Of a stretch of 35,323 nt of DNA, positions 21,705-28,984 are shown piece by piece. Each line of letters begins with the position of its first letter. Position 1 is the first letter of the stretch. Source of the stretch: a bacterium CG10_46_32 (lineage in GTDB: Bacteria; Patescibacteriota; Patescibacteriia; UBA2169); assembly GCA_001889965.1 (NCBI GenBank), contig MOEI01000034.1, positions 1 to 35,323 of the forward strand, read 5' to 3'. The position numbers were made by a program, and so were the translations under genes. The notes under the pieces were generated by a model. It made no database searches and was not told the origin of the DNA. It saw only the letters and a program-made list of their open reading frames with translations.

Positions 21705-23918
21705 ATGAAACATACGCCAGCACACGAAACAGTAACACGCATTATCAGGCAATCCGGTTCTCCGGGCTCCTTGCACGTGTTCGAACTCTCTCATGAACGT
21801 GCCGCAGACAAAAGGCTTATACTGCTGGTAGAAATTGAAGTATCAGACAAAGATAACGAAGGAATCATCGAAAGCATTGCCCATGAAATTGAGCAGCAAT
21901 TTTTTAACGCGCCAACAAAAGAAACGGAATATGCATTCGAGAATGCACTCGCTAAAGCGAATATACGCGTTAAAGATATCTTGCTTGTTAAACCAAAAAA
22001 TTGGCTCAACAAAATCCATATCGTTGTAGCTGCCCTCGCTGGCTCCGAAATCTACCTTGCCTCAGTCGGGTCAGTACATGCATTTTTAGTGCACCACGAA
22101 AAAATCGTTGACGTGCTCAAAACGACCGGACCAACCGCTCCTTCGCCTAATCCAGCCAAATTATTTACCAATATTATAACTGGAAAACTGGGACCAGACA
22201 CAGCCATGGTGTTGGTTAACGAGGCAGTGCTTGACTACCTTTCTGTGGAACGGATCAGAAAATGCGCCGAAGAATTCGATTCACAAGAAGCAATAGAAGC
22301 GCTTACTGAATTTCTTGGACGAGCGCCCTCTAATAAACAATTCGGCTTGGCTGTTATTTCTCCGGTAAGCTATCCAGCTGTTCAAACACATGCTGTTGTG
22401 CAAAAAATTCCACAGGCACGATCTGATAATCAAATTCACGAGCCACGACGCAGTACAGCACAAGAGCCGATCGAGTTAGATACTGTAGAAGATACCAGAG
22501 ATCCAGAAAAAATAGATGCAGACGACACCCCTACAGCATTAAACGAACGTTTTGAAGCAAGTGGCCAGGCTATTCAAGCATTCTTTAAAAAAGTAACTCC
22601 AGCGGCGCAGAATGCGCTTACTGTTCTACTCTCATTTCTTGCAAAACTGCTCGAAGGAATACAAAGAGCATTTAAACGAGGGACGCCTGCACTTGTTGCA
22701 TGTACCAAAACAACACTTGCTACTATTAAAAATTCAGATACTAGAACCTATTTCTTTCGAAGGATAAAAAATGCTGCGGGAAACGCAGTATACCGAGCAA
22801 CGCACGCCCAATCAAAAAAACGCCAACTTGCTGGAGTGGGAGTGATAGTGCTTATTATTATTTTTACCATAAGTATTTCAATAGGATTGCGCGATAAAAA
22901 ACAAGAAAGCGCCACTACAAGTTTTGAAACAACTATCTCTACCATTGAACAAAAAATAAATGAAGCCGAAGCATCACTCATTTATGGAAACAAGATAAAA
23001 TCACAAGCTCTCTTGGCCGAAACACAAGCAGCGCTTGCTGAGCTTGCGCAGGAATTTCCTAATCAAGAAGACCGAATAACCGCGGCGCATAATGCCATTA
23101 CCTTGCTTAAAGATAAAGCGGAAAAAAAGCAGGCTATCACACATATCCAAACTATTGCAACAGTGCTTCCTACTCCAATAGGGCTAAACGAAACCGGCCT
23201 TGTCCAGATACAAAACTCCCTATTCTTTTATGATGGCGTGCAAGAAAAAATTGCGAGCTTAGATGTGCCGAATAAGTTGCTTCTTTCGCTTTCACTTGAT
23301 AACCAAGGCCTTTCTTCTTTTACTACCGCGCTTGAAGCCTCAGATACTGAAATCGCCGCGCTTGCCAAAGATACTGTGCTTCTTATTGATACAAGCAGGG
23401 AAACAATCACAAAACAGCAATTTCCGTTTGACCCAGCTACTGCAAAACCCTTTGCAAGTTATGGCAGAAATATATATACCTTTAATACAGAAACAAACCA
23501 AATTATCAGATATCGTCGGGCCGGCGCAGGATTTACCTCTGCACAAAACTGGCTCACGCAGGAATATGAGCTTGCAACCATGCGAGACATTAGTGTTGAT
23601 GGATTTGTATACTTGATTGACTCGCAAGGAACAATTCATATATTCTTGCGTGGCATACTTAGCAAAACCATTCCCTGGCCAGCACAAGATTTGCCTGGAT
23701 CCATACTCAAGCTATACACTCGTGAAGATATTAATATCTTCTATGTGCTCGATTCCGAACGAACGCGCATTCTTAAAATCACTAAAGAGGGATCACTGCA
23801 GACACAGCTCACTGCGCCAATACTAGAAAAAGCCACAGACCTCACCATGGATGCAAAAGGAGAAAACATCTATGTGCTTGCCGGAGACAAAATTTATCAG
23901 ATACCAGTTGCCCAATAA
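21705..23918 (+). CDS. PP2C-like domain / TM helix / coiled-coil / propeller-like fusion protein
   Basis: A 737-aa protein with four parts. Residues ~1-235 resemble a PP2C-type phosphatase fold in order and hydrophobic pattern (LILLVEIEV, FENALAKANIRVKDILLV, IHIVVAALAGSEIYLASVGS, AMVLVNEAVLDYLSVERI). The metal-binding motifs D-G-x-x-G and D-G are not conserved, so it is probably inactive. A polar linker follows, then one membrane helix (~375-395, VGVIVLIIIFTISISIGL). Next is a helical coiled-coil segment (~405-490, TISTIEQKINEAEASLIYGN). The C-terminal ~240 residues consist of repeated short beta-type stretches reminiscent of an NHL/propeller domain (ERTRILKITKEGSLQTQL, ENIYVLAGDKIYQIPVAQ). 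This would place a cytoplasmic pseudo-phosphatase against an outer sensor domain. The family assignment is tentative. Confidence 0.75.
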   Translation: MKHTPAHETVTRIIRQSGSPGSLHVFELSHERAADKRLILLVEIEVSDKDNEGIIESIAHEIEQQFFNAPTKETEYAFENALAKANIRVKDILLVKPKNWLNKIHIVVAALAGSEIYLASVGSVHAFLVHHEKIVDVLKTTGPTAPSPNPAKLFTNIITGKLGPDTAMVLVNEAVLDYLSVERIRKCAEEFDSQEAIEALTEFLGRAPSNKQFGLAVISPVSYPAVQTHAVVQKIPQARSDNQIHEPRRSTAQEPIELDTVEDTRDPEKIDADDTPTALNERFEASGQAIQAFFKKVTPAAQNALTVLLSFLAKLLEGIQRAFKRGTPALVACTKTTLATIKNSDTRTYFFRRIKNAAGNAVYRATHAQSKKRQLAGVGVIVLIIIFTISISIGLRDKKQESATTSFETTISTIEQKINEAEASLIYGNKIKSQALLAETQAALAELAQEFPNQEDRITAAHNAITLLKDKAEKKQAITHIQTIATVLPTPIGLNETGLVQIQNSLFFYDGVQEKIASLDVPNKLLLSLSLDNQGLSSFTTALEASDTEIAALAKDTVLLIDTSRETITKQQFPFDPATAKPFASYGRNIYTFNTETNQIIRYRRAGAGFTSAQNWLTQEYELATMRDISVDGFVYLIDSQGTIHIFLRGILSKTIPWPAQDLPGSILKLYTREDINIFYVLDSERTRILKITKEGSLQTQLTAPILEKATDLTMDAKGENIYVLAGDKIYQIPVAQ

Positions 23919-23929
23919 ATTATCCCAGA

Positions 23930-23970
23930 ATACAAAAGTCCGTCCATAGGTGCCTATGGACGGACTTTTT
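23930..23970. terminator. Bidirectional terminator between the 737-aa gene and rplL
   Basis: A perfect ~17-bp inverted repeat: AAAAGTCCGTCCATAGG (23934-23950) and its complement (23953-23969), separated by TG, with T-runs at both exits. It serves two convergent genes. Confidence 0.95.
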
Positions 23971-23982
23971 CGAATACAGAAA

Positions 23983-24405
23983 TTATTTCAAAGTAACTGT
24001 GGCGCCTGCATCTTCTAGTTTCTTCTTCATGGCTTCTGCGTCTTCTTTTTTAAGGCCCTCTTTTACAACCTTTGGAGCGGCATCCACTAAATCTTTGGCT
24101 TCTTTAAGCCCCAATTCAGTGACTTCGCGGACTACTTTGATAACCGCAATCTTGGTTGCGCCTGAGCTGGTAAGCTCAACGTCAAACGCTGACTTCTCTT
24201 CTTCGGCCTCTGCACCTGCTCCTGCTGCAGCGACACCAGACATCATCATAGGTGCGGCAGCTGACACGCCGAATTTTTCCTCAAGAATTTTGACTAATTC
24301 CGAAAGGTCGAGCACGGACATCTGCTCGATTTTTTCAACGAGATCCTTAAATTTTGCAGGAACCTCTATTGTTTTTACTTCTTCTTTGATTGCTTCTTCT
24401 GACAT
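23983..24405 (-). CDS. rplL: 50S ribosomal protein L7/L12
   Basis: Stalk protein that recruits translation GTPases. The 140-aa product has an N-terminal dimerisation domain ([20 protein letters not shown]), an Ala/Gly-rich hinge ([20 protein letters not shown]), and a C-terminal domain ending [20 protein letters not shown], with the factor-binding [20 protein letters not shown]. It is somewhat longer than the ~120 aa of E. coli because of an N-terminal extension. It follows rplJ by 47 nt in the usual order and shares the L10 leader. AGGAG lies before its ATG. Confidence 0.98.
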   Translation of the reverse strand: MSEEAIKEEVKTIEVPAKFKDLVEKIEQMSVLDLSELVKILEEKFGVSAAAPMMMSGVAAAGAGAEAEEEKSAFDVELTSSGATKIAVIKVVREVTELGLKEAKDLVDAAPKVVKEGLKKEDAEAMKKKLEDAGATVTLK

Positions 24406-24452
24406 ACTCGTATCTCCTTACTTATTTAGATTAATTGATTATAACTAATAAT

Positions 24453-24974
24453 TTATGCTTTTGCGTCTTTGATCCCATTCAAAACATTCATGAACCCTCG
24501 TAGATTGCCGGCCAATACATTTACAAATCCTGAAATAGGCGCATTAATGGATCCAACCAGTTTTGCGTATAATTCTGGTTTCGACAAAAGCTTAGAAAGC
24601 GCCACTACGCCAGCTTCGTCAATAAACTTGCTTTCCAAAACACCGCCATAGAGCTTAAGTGAATCATTCTTTTTTTTGAATTCAGCAAGAATTTTTGCGG
24701 CTGACACTTCGTCTGAAAGCCCGAATGCAACAGCTAATCCAGTTCCCAAATTTTTAACATCAATAGCCAGCTTTGCCTCGGAAAGTACGCGATTGATAAG
24801 AGTCTTTTTGATAACTTGAAACTCTACCTGCTCCTGTTTGAGTTTTTTCCGAAGTTCTTGAACTTGCGCAACAGAAAGGCCATGATAGCCGACAAAAATC
24901 ATTGATTTTGCGTCAGCAACATACTGTGTGGCTTCTGTAATAGCCTGTTCTTTTTGTTGTCGTGTTTTAGGCAT
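24453..24974 (-). CDS. rplJ: 50S ribosomal protein L10
   Basis: Binds 23S rRNA and carries L7/L12 dimers at the stalk base. The 173-aa protein has the expected N-terminal rRNA-binding part (QQKEQAITEATQYVADAKSM, YHGLSVAQVQELRKKLKQEQ), VIKKTLINRVL, and a C-terminal helix that binds L7/L12 (INAPISGFVNVLAGNLRGFM, VLNGIKDAKA). An L10 leader with attenuator lies directly upstream, giving feedback control by L10 itself. It is the first gene of rplJ-rplL; rplA and rplK, often upstream, are absent here. Confidence 0.97.
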   Translation of the reverse strand: MPKTRQQKEQAITEATQYVADAKSMIFVGYHGLSVAQVQELRKKLKQEQVEFQVIKKTLINRVLSEAKLAIDVKNLGTGLAVAFGLSDEVSAAKILAEFKKKNDSLKLYGGVLESKFIDEAGVVALSKLLSKPELYAKLVGSINAPISGFVNVLAGNLRGFMNVLNGIKDAKA

Positions 24975-25137
24975 ACTATTTGTGCTTGCTTCTTAGGCGT
25001 TGTTAATAAAAAAATCTGCGGTTTTCCGCAGACAAACAATGCATATGAGTGGCCAGAAATAGCCACAATCATGAGCTTGTTCCTCGGCAGGTAATTAAGC
25101 TGGTTAAGCGCCTGCTGTCTGTGGAAAAATGAAGTAT
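24975..25137 (-). ncRNA. Ribosomal protein L10 leader (autoregulatory 5' UTR)
   Basis: The minus-strand 5' UTR of rplJ contains, in order, AGACAGCAGGCGC, TTAATTACCTGCCGAGGAAC (within 25081-25118) and GTGGCTATTTCTGGCCAC, then a terminator hairpin. AGACAGCAGG...TTAATTnCCTGCCGAGG is the L10-binding core of the known L10 leader family. L10 binding here should favour attenuation. Confidence 0.88.
25007..25032 (-). terminator. Intrinsic attenuator in the L10 leader
   Basis: Minus strand: TCTGCGG-AAAA-CCGCAGA, followed by seven Ts, 33 nt before the rplJ ATG. Its position inside the leader marks it as an attenuator rather than an end-of-operon terminator. Confidence 0.88.
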
Positions 25138-25143
25138 AGACCA

Positions 25144-25172
25144 ATACTACTATACTAAAATAACTTAGTCAA
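25144..25172 (-). promoter_or_regulatory. Sigma-70 promoter of rplJ-rplL
   Basis: Minus strand: TTGACT (25167-25172), 17-bp spacer, TAGTAT (25144-25149). A TATAGT overlaps in the same stretch but at too short a spacing. It lies immediately past the mltG stop. Confidence 0.65.
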
Positions 25173-25175
25173 GAC

Positions 25176-26216
25176 CTAATTCAAATACTTGAATTTTGCA
25201 GCATTATGCTCTTCTAGGGTACGGCTAAAAATAGTTTTACCTTCTGGAGTTGATAGAAAATAAAAATAATCCGTATTTGCTGGGTATATGGCCGCCCGAA
25301 TAGCAGAAATACCTGGATTTCCGATTGGTGTAGGAGGCAAGCCCTGGTATTTATAGGTATTATACTGGGAATTGATTTCAAGCTGTTCGCTCGTTAAAGA
25401 AGGTGAGCTTCCACCAATAATATAGTGGAGTGTGGCATCTGACTGCAGTGCGACACCGGATTCCAAACGAGACCAGAATATGTCTGATACAATTGCGCGG
25501 TCATCTTCGTGTGGAACTTCAGCTTCGATAATAGAAGCCATAATCAGCACATCGTAAAAATTCTTATGTTGTCTCGCAATCTCATCTCGCAGCTCAGGTG
25601 TTACTTTGCTATCAAAATTTGCGACCATCTTAGTTATAATGTCTTTAAGGCTTGCGTCTGCAAATACTTCATACGTATCTGGAAAAAGAAATCCCTCAAG
25701 CGGCGCGGCCGCAGTCCGATATACTAACGGCCTAAACTGCACCGCAAGCTCATTATAAAAATCATTATCAGACGAGCTAAAAATTCCAGGCAATCCCACA
25801 AGCTCAGTAATCTCTTCTTGCTGGAACATTCCTTGGTTTTCAAAATAAATGGCAATATTCCGAATGTCCCAACCTTCAAGAATTGTAATGGTAGCTACTT
25901 CTTTTCTAGCACTTCTCGTTAACAACTGAATCAACTCCCAAGAGGAAACGCGCTCAGGAATCAAAAAAGTGCCCGCCAAAAACTTGCTTTCTTTTCCACG
26001 AAGCCACACCAGCGTCCGAAACCAAAAATCATTTTTAATAACATTGCGCACAGAAAGATCTGCGCTTATATTCTTTACGGTTTCTCCCGGCGCCACTACT
26101 AATTCACGCGCATCATTGGCAACAGAAACGCTACCAAAAAATTGGTACCCAATATACAGAAAGGTTGCTATGGCAACTGCTGCGAACGCGGTAACAATAG
26201 GCACTGTCTTAATCAT
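25176..26216 (-). CDS. mltG: Endolytic murein transglycosylase MltG (YceG-like)
   Basis: Cleaves nascent peptidoglycan strands and limits glycan length. The 346-aa protein has an N-terminal membrane helix (IVTAFAAVAIATFLYIGYQF, ~7-26), a LysM-like region, and the YceG domain with TILEGWDIRNIAIYFENQGM, APLEGFLFPDTYEVF, the catalytic Glu in IMASIIEAEVPHEDDRAIVS, VALQSDATLHYIIGG, LPPTPIGNPGISAIRAAIYP and the final LSTPEGKTIFSRTLEEHNA. All family motifs are intact. It follows manC by 2 nt, so they form a two-gene unit. Confidence 0.96.
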   Translation of the reverse strand: MIKTVPIVTAFAAVAIATFLYIGYQFFGSVSVANDARELVVAPGETVKNISADLSVRNVIKNDFWFRTLVWLRGKESKFLAGTFLIPERVSSWELIQLLTRSARKEVATITILEGWDIRNIAIYFENQGMFQQEEITELVGLPGIFSSSDNDFYNELAVQFRPLVYRTAAAPLEGFLFPDTYEVFADASLKDIITKMVANFDSKVTPELRDEIARQHKNFYDVLIMASIIEAEVPHEDDRAIVSDIFWSRLESGVALQSDATLHYIIGGSSPSLTSEQLEINSQYNTYKYQGLPPTPIGNPGISAIRAAIYPANTDYFYFLSTPEGKTIFSRTLEEHNAAKFKYLN

Positions 26217-26218
26217 AG

Positions 26219-27292
26219 TTATAAATAGTTATTAGCAGATCGTTTTTTAAGCTCACCCACTATAGACTTAACTTCTTGGCTGCGCTTCTTATCAACTAAA
26301 AGAATAACATCCTTAGTTTCTACCATTACCATGCCGGAAACACCAAGCGCCGCGATAAGCTTACCAGACGAACTTAAGAAAAAATTATCCTCGCTATCTA
26401 ATAAGACGGATTCACCAGCAACTACGTTACCATGTGTATCTTTTTTTGACATTAAAGCTACGCTGCGCCAATGGCCAATATCTGCCCACTCAATGTCCGT
26501 AGGAATGACGATCCGCTTTTGCGTCCGCTCTAAAATCCCAGTATCAATAGAAACTGAAGGAAGTTTTGGAAACTCTTTTTTAATAACCGCGGCAAGCGAA
26601 GACGGGGAAGCTTCTGCAATCCGCATAAGCGGAGCATAATGATCGGGTAAGTATTTTTTGTATAAACCAAGAAGCGCATCAACGCGCCACGCGAACCATC
26701 CAGGATTCCATACATAGGCTGGATCAGAAACAAATCTGGTCGCGCGGGAAAGCGACGGCTTCTCGATAAATCGTTTTACAGAATATACAGGATGTAATTT
26801 TTGCTGTACAACTTTTTTGTTCAGCTGAATATACCCATATCCTGTTTCTGGATACGTAGGCGCGACACCATACAGCAGCGTGTGATCTGGAAACTGTTTC
26901 AGTGTTTTTTCTGCCGCGCGAAGCAGAGACGCAAATTTTTTATTATTTCCAATCCATGCATCCGCGTGAACAGAAAGAAGAATTTCATTTGGATAGTGCG
27001 CATACACGCGTGCGGCCGCAAAGCCAATAGCTCCTGCTGAGTCTCTTCGAATCGGTTCAACCAAAACAGTACCCTTGGAGAGCTCGGGCAATTGCGCACG
27101 CACAAGAGCTGCCTGATTCACGCCAGTCACTACAAAAATATCAGATGCCTGAACAACACCTCGAAGGCGCTGGTATGTCCGCTGGAGAAGTGTTTCGTTA
27201 CCAAGAATAGATTGTAGCTGTTTTGGGTAGCGCTCGCGCGAAAGAGGCCACAGACGCGTTCCAGTACCGCCAGCAAGAATTACAACTTTCAT
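26219..27292 (-). CDS. manC: Mannose-1-phosphate guanylyltransferase
   Basis: Makes GDP-mannose from Man-1-P and GTP for surface glycans. The 357-aa protein opens with VVILAGGTGTRLWPLSRERY and PKQL (nucleotide-binding signature), and has GYGYIQ, VKRFIEKPSLSRA (sugar-binding F-x-E-K-P), WNPGWFAWRVDALL and VIPTDIEWADIGHWRSV near the C-terminus. The isomerase domain of two-domain ManC proteins is absent, so it is the monofunctional type. The -10 box lies 6 nt before its ATG, so the mRNA is probably leaderless. Other sugar-nucleotide genes are not in this window. Confidence 0.94.
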   Translation of the reverse strand: MKVVILAGGTGTRLWPLSRERYPKQLQSILGNETLLQRTYQRLRGVVQASDIFVVTGVNQAALVRAQLPELSKGTVLVEPIRRDSAGAIGFAAARVYAHYPNEILLSVHADAWIGNNKKFASLLRAAEKTLKQFPDHTLLYGVAPTYPETGYGYIQLNKKVVQQKLHPVYSVKRFIEKPSLSRATRFVSDPAYVWNPGWFAWRVDALLGLYKKYLPDHYAPLMRIAEASPSSLAAVIKKEFPKLPSVSIDTGILERTQKRIVIPTDIEWADIGHWRSVALMSKKDTHGNVVAGESVLLDSEDNFFLSSSGKLIAALGVSGMVMVETKDVILLVDKKRSQEVKSIVGELKKRSANNYL

Positions 27293-27298
27293 GAAAAA

Positions 27299-27327
27299 AT
27301 TGTACCATCTCTTGACTTTATATTCAA
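27299..27327 (-). promoter_or_regulatory. Sigma-70 promoter of manC-mltG, leaderless
   Basis: Minus strand: TTGAAT (27322-27327), 17-bp spacer, TACAAT (27299-27304), then 6 nt to the ATG at 27292. It interleaves with the plus-strand promoter of the CAP-domain gene. Confidence 0.75.
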
Positions 27328-27340
27328 GGTATGCTATACT
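27312..27340 (+). promoter_or_regulatory. Sigma-70 promoter of the CAP-domain gene
   Basis: TTGACT (27312-27317), 17-bp spacer, TATACT (27335-27340). The predicted start near 27347 leaves a ~50-nt leader with a hairpin. Confidence 0.85.
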
Positions 27341-27344
27341 GGTT

Positions 27345-27380
27345 ATGTTAGTTTCCTCCTCCAGACCCGTGTTTGTTTAA
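27345..27380 (+). other. Possible 11-residue leader ORF upstream of the CAP-domain gene
   Basis: ATG TTA GTT TCC TCC TCC AGA CCC GTG TTT GTT TAA encodes MLVSSSRPVFV. It begins at about the predicted transcription start, so would itself be leaderless, and ends in the loop of the next hairpin. Three consecutive Ser codons stand out. Chance cannot be excluded at this length. Confidence 0.25.
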
Positions 27381-27395
27381 AGCAACACGGGTTTT
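27365..27395 (+). terminator. Hairpin with short T-run directly before the CAP-domain gene start
   Basis: A perfect 9-bp stem ACCCGTGTT / AACACGGGT (27365-27373, 27384-27392) with a 10-nt loop, followed by TTT and the ATG at 27396. It looks like a weak terminator or attenuator, or a translational block, in the 5' UTR. Confidence 0.55.
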
Positions 27396-28445
27396 ATGCT
27401 GCTATCTCTCATCTACAACATACTACTTACATTTCCAATTTGGAAACGTACACTGCCCAAGATAAGTGCCCTGATGATTACAGGGTGTCTTGCGTTTGCA
27501 CCAACCACAGCCTTCGCAAGCCCAATTAATGCATCAGACCTTATTCAAATGACCAACGCTATGCGTGTTGAGCAGGGCTTACCTGAGCTTGTTCCAAATC
27601 ATCTCCTTGCAGAAGCAGCCAAAGGCAAAGCCCAAGACCTTATTGACAAAGGGTACTTTAGTCACACAACACCAGAAGGAAAACCGTTCTATGAATGGAT
27701 AGAAGAAACAGGCTACCATTATCTGTATGCGGGAGAAAATTTAGCCATTGATTTTTCTGAGTCAGAACCTACTATGGATGCGTGGATGGCAAGCCCTACG
27801 CACCGCGCTAATATACTGAATGAGCGCTATACAGACATTGGTATTGTGGCAGTGCGTGGAAATTGGGACGGACACGAAACCATAGTGGTAGCCCAGCTCT
27901 TTGGATCACTTCTAGAAGACTCCCCCACTGTGCTTGGACAAACGCTCGAAAATGTAAGCCACGATTTAGGATTACGAAGAGACTCTTTAAAAGCACTTGC
28001 TACAGATTTAGTAATGCTCCCAAGCCTCGCAGGAAGTCGCTACTTTGATATTATGCTAAAACCTGAGCAGGACACATTTCTTACTGCCTCTAATATTTCA
28101 GAAACAAGCATCACCCAAGCACCGTTCACAAAAGTTGCACAGGGTGATTCATATCAAACATTGCTCAAAGCTCGTTCTGAATGCTGCTCATCGGAAACTA
28201 CATTCGCACTTACAGAAGAAAAAAACGGCATGCTCTTAAGCACACCAATCTCCTACCCCACACTTAGTTATGTAATCCAAAATATTTCTAATAAAACATC
28301 CAGATTTTCTTCATTCTCTCAAACCCTACATACAAACTTAGCGATTTCTGGCATTCTTGTGTTATTACTACTGATAGCTTTTGAAGCAGAAATCAGACGC
28401 GAACTTACGCCAACTGAAATTAAAAAAAATAAAGCAAGACTATAA
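27396..28445 (+). CDS. CAP/SCP-domain (YkwD-like) protein with C-terminal membrane helix
   Basis: A 349-aa envelope protein. The N-terminal hydrophobic segment (ISALMITGCLAFAPTTAFA, ~23-41) looks like a signal peptide with a possible cleavage after AFA. The CAP domain (~45-170) has LIQMTNAMRVEQGLPELVPN, DLIDKGYFSHTTPEGKPFYE, YAGENLAIDF, WMASPTHRANILNERYTDIG and VVAQLFG; its two conserved His and Glu residues are in place. After a ~140-aa linker a single helix (~312-332, LAISGILVLLLLIAFEAEI) anchors the C-terminus. Function of bacterial CAP proteins is mostly unknown. A second ATG at codon 27 could be the true start. Confidence 0.9.
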   Translation: MLLSLIYNILLTFPIWKRTLPKISALMITGCLAFAPTTAFASPINASDLIQMTNAMRVEQGLPELVPNHLLAEAAKGKAQDLIDKGYFSHTTPEGKPFYEWIEETGYHYLYAGENLAIDFSESEPTMDAWMASPTHRANILNERYTDIGIVAVRGNWDGHETIVVAQLFGSLLEDSPTVLGQTLENVSHDLGLRRDSLKALATDLVMLPSLAGSRYFDIMLKPEQDTFLTASNISETSITQAPFTKVAQGDSYQTLLKARSECCSSETTFALTEEKNGMLLSTPISYPTLSYVIQNISNKTSRFSSFSQTLHTNLAISGILVLLLLIAFEAEIRRELTPTEIKKNKARL

Positions 28446-28456
28446 TGCCTCACCTG

Positions 28457-28984
28457 TTATGATGTACGGCCCGCCGAAAAAAAGAGGCCATACTGACGCA
28501 CAAGGTACGCTGCGCATATTCCAATAATTGCTCCAACAATACTATCCCCTAAAAAATGAACCCCGGCCAACACGCGGCCGAGTGATACAAAAATAGCGAG
28601 TGCGTAAAAAAACCACCCGTTTTTTTTATCCAAAAAAATATATCCAGTGGCAAGCGCAAAAACCAAAGCTGCGTGGTCCGAAGGAAAAGATCCTGCAAGA
28701 TGCGCAGTGTTAATGAAGGGCTCTACCCCAAAAGAAATAAACGGCCGAGGTCTGTACACTAACAAATGGATTACTGCGTTAATAAAGTAGGCGAGCACTC
28801 CTCCAGATAGAATTGTTAAAAGGTCGCGTGCAAACATCCTCCGCCTCCAGAGCATAATAAGCATACACAGACCAAGCGACCACACAAGGTATGAAGCTAA
28901 AAAAACAACAAAAACTTCGGGCAGGTGCTGTCCGAAGTTAAAAATCACGCTACTCATCCGTATATCAAAAATTTGAAATATCAT
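28457..28984 (-). CDS. PAP2-family membrane phosphatase
   Basis: A 175-aa integral membrane protein with five or six helices and the three PAP2 phosphatase motifs: the RPRPF region near 75 (K/R-x6-R-P), the PSDH motif in GSFPSDHAALVFALATGY, and the S-R-x5-H-x3-D analogue SLGRVLAGVHFLGDSIVG. In the last motif Gly follows Leu, with R, H and D retained. The likely substrates are undecaprenyl pyrophosphate or another lipid phosphate, which would link it to wall or glycan synthesis. Its ATG overlaps the gpmI stop (ATGA), so it is the last gene of the glycolysis operon. Confidence 0.9.
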   Translation of the reverse strand: MIFQIFDIRMSSVIFNFGQHLPEVFVVFLASYLVWSLGLCMLIMLWRRRMFARDLLTILSGGVLAYFINAVIHLLVYRPRPFISFGVEPFINTAHLAGSFPSDHAALVFALATGYIFLDKKNGWFFYALAIFVSLGRVLAGVHFLGDSIVGAIIGICAAYLVRQYGLFFSAGRTS

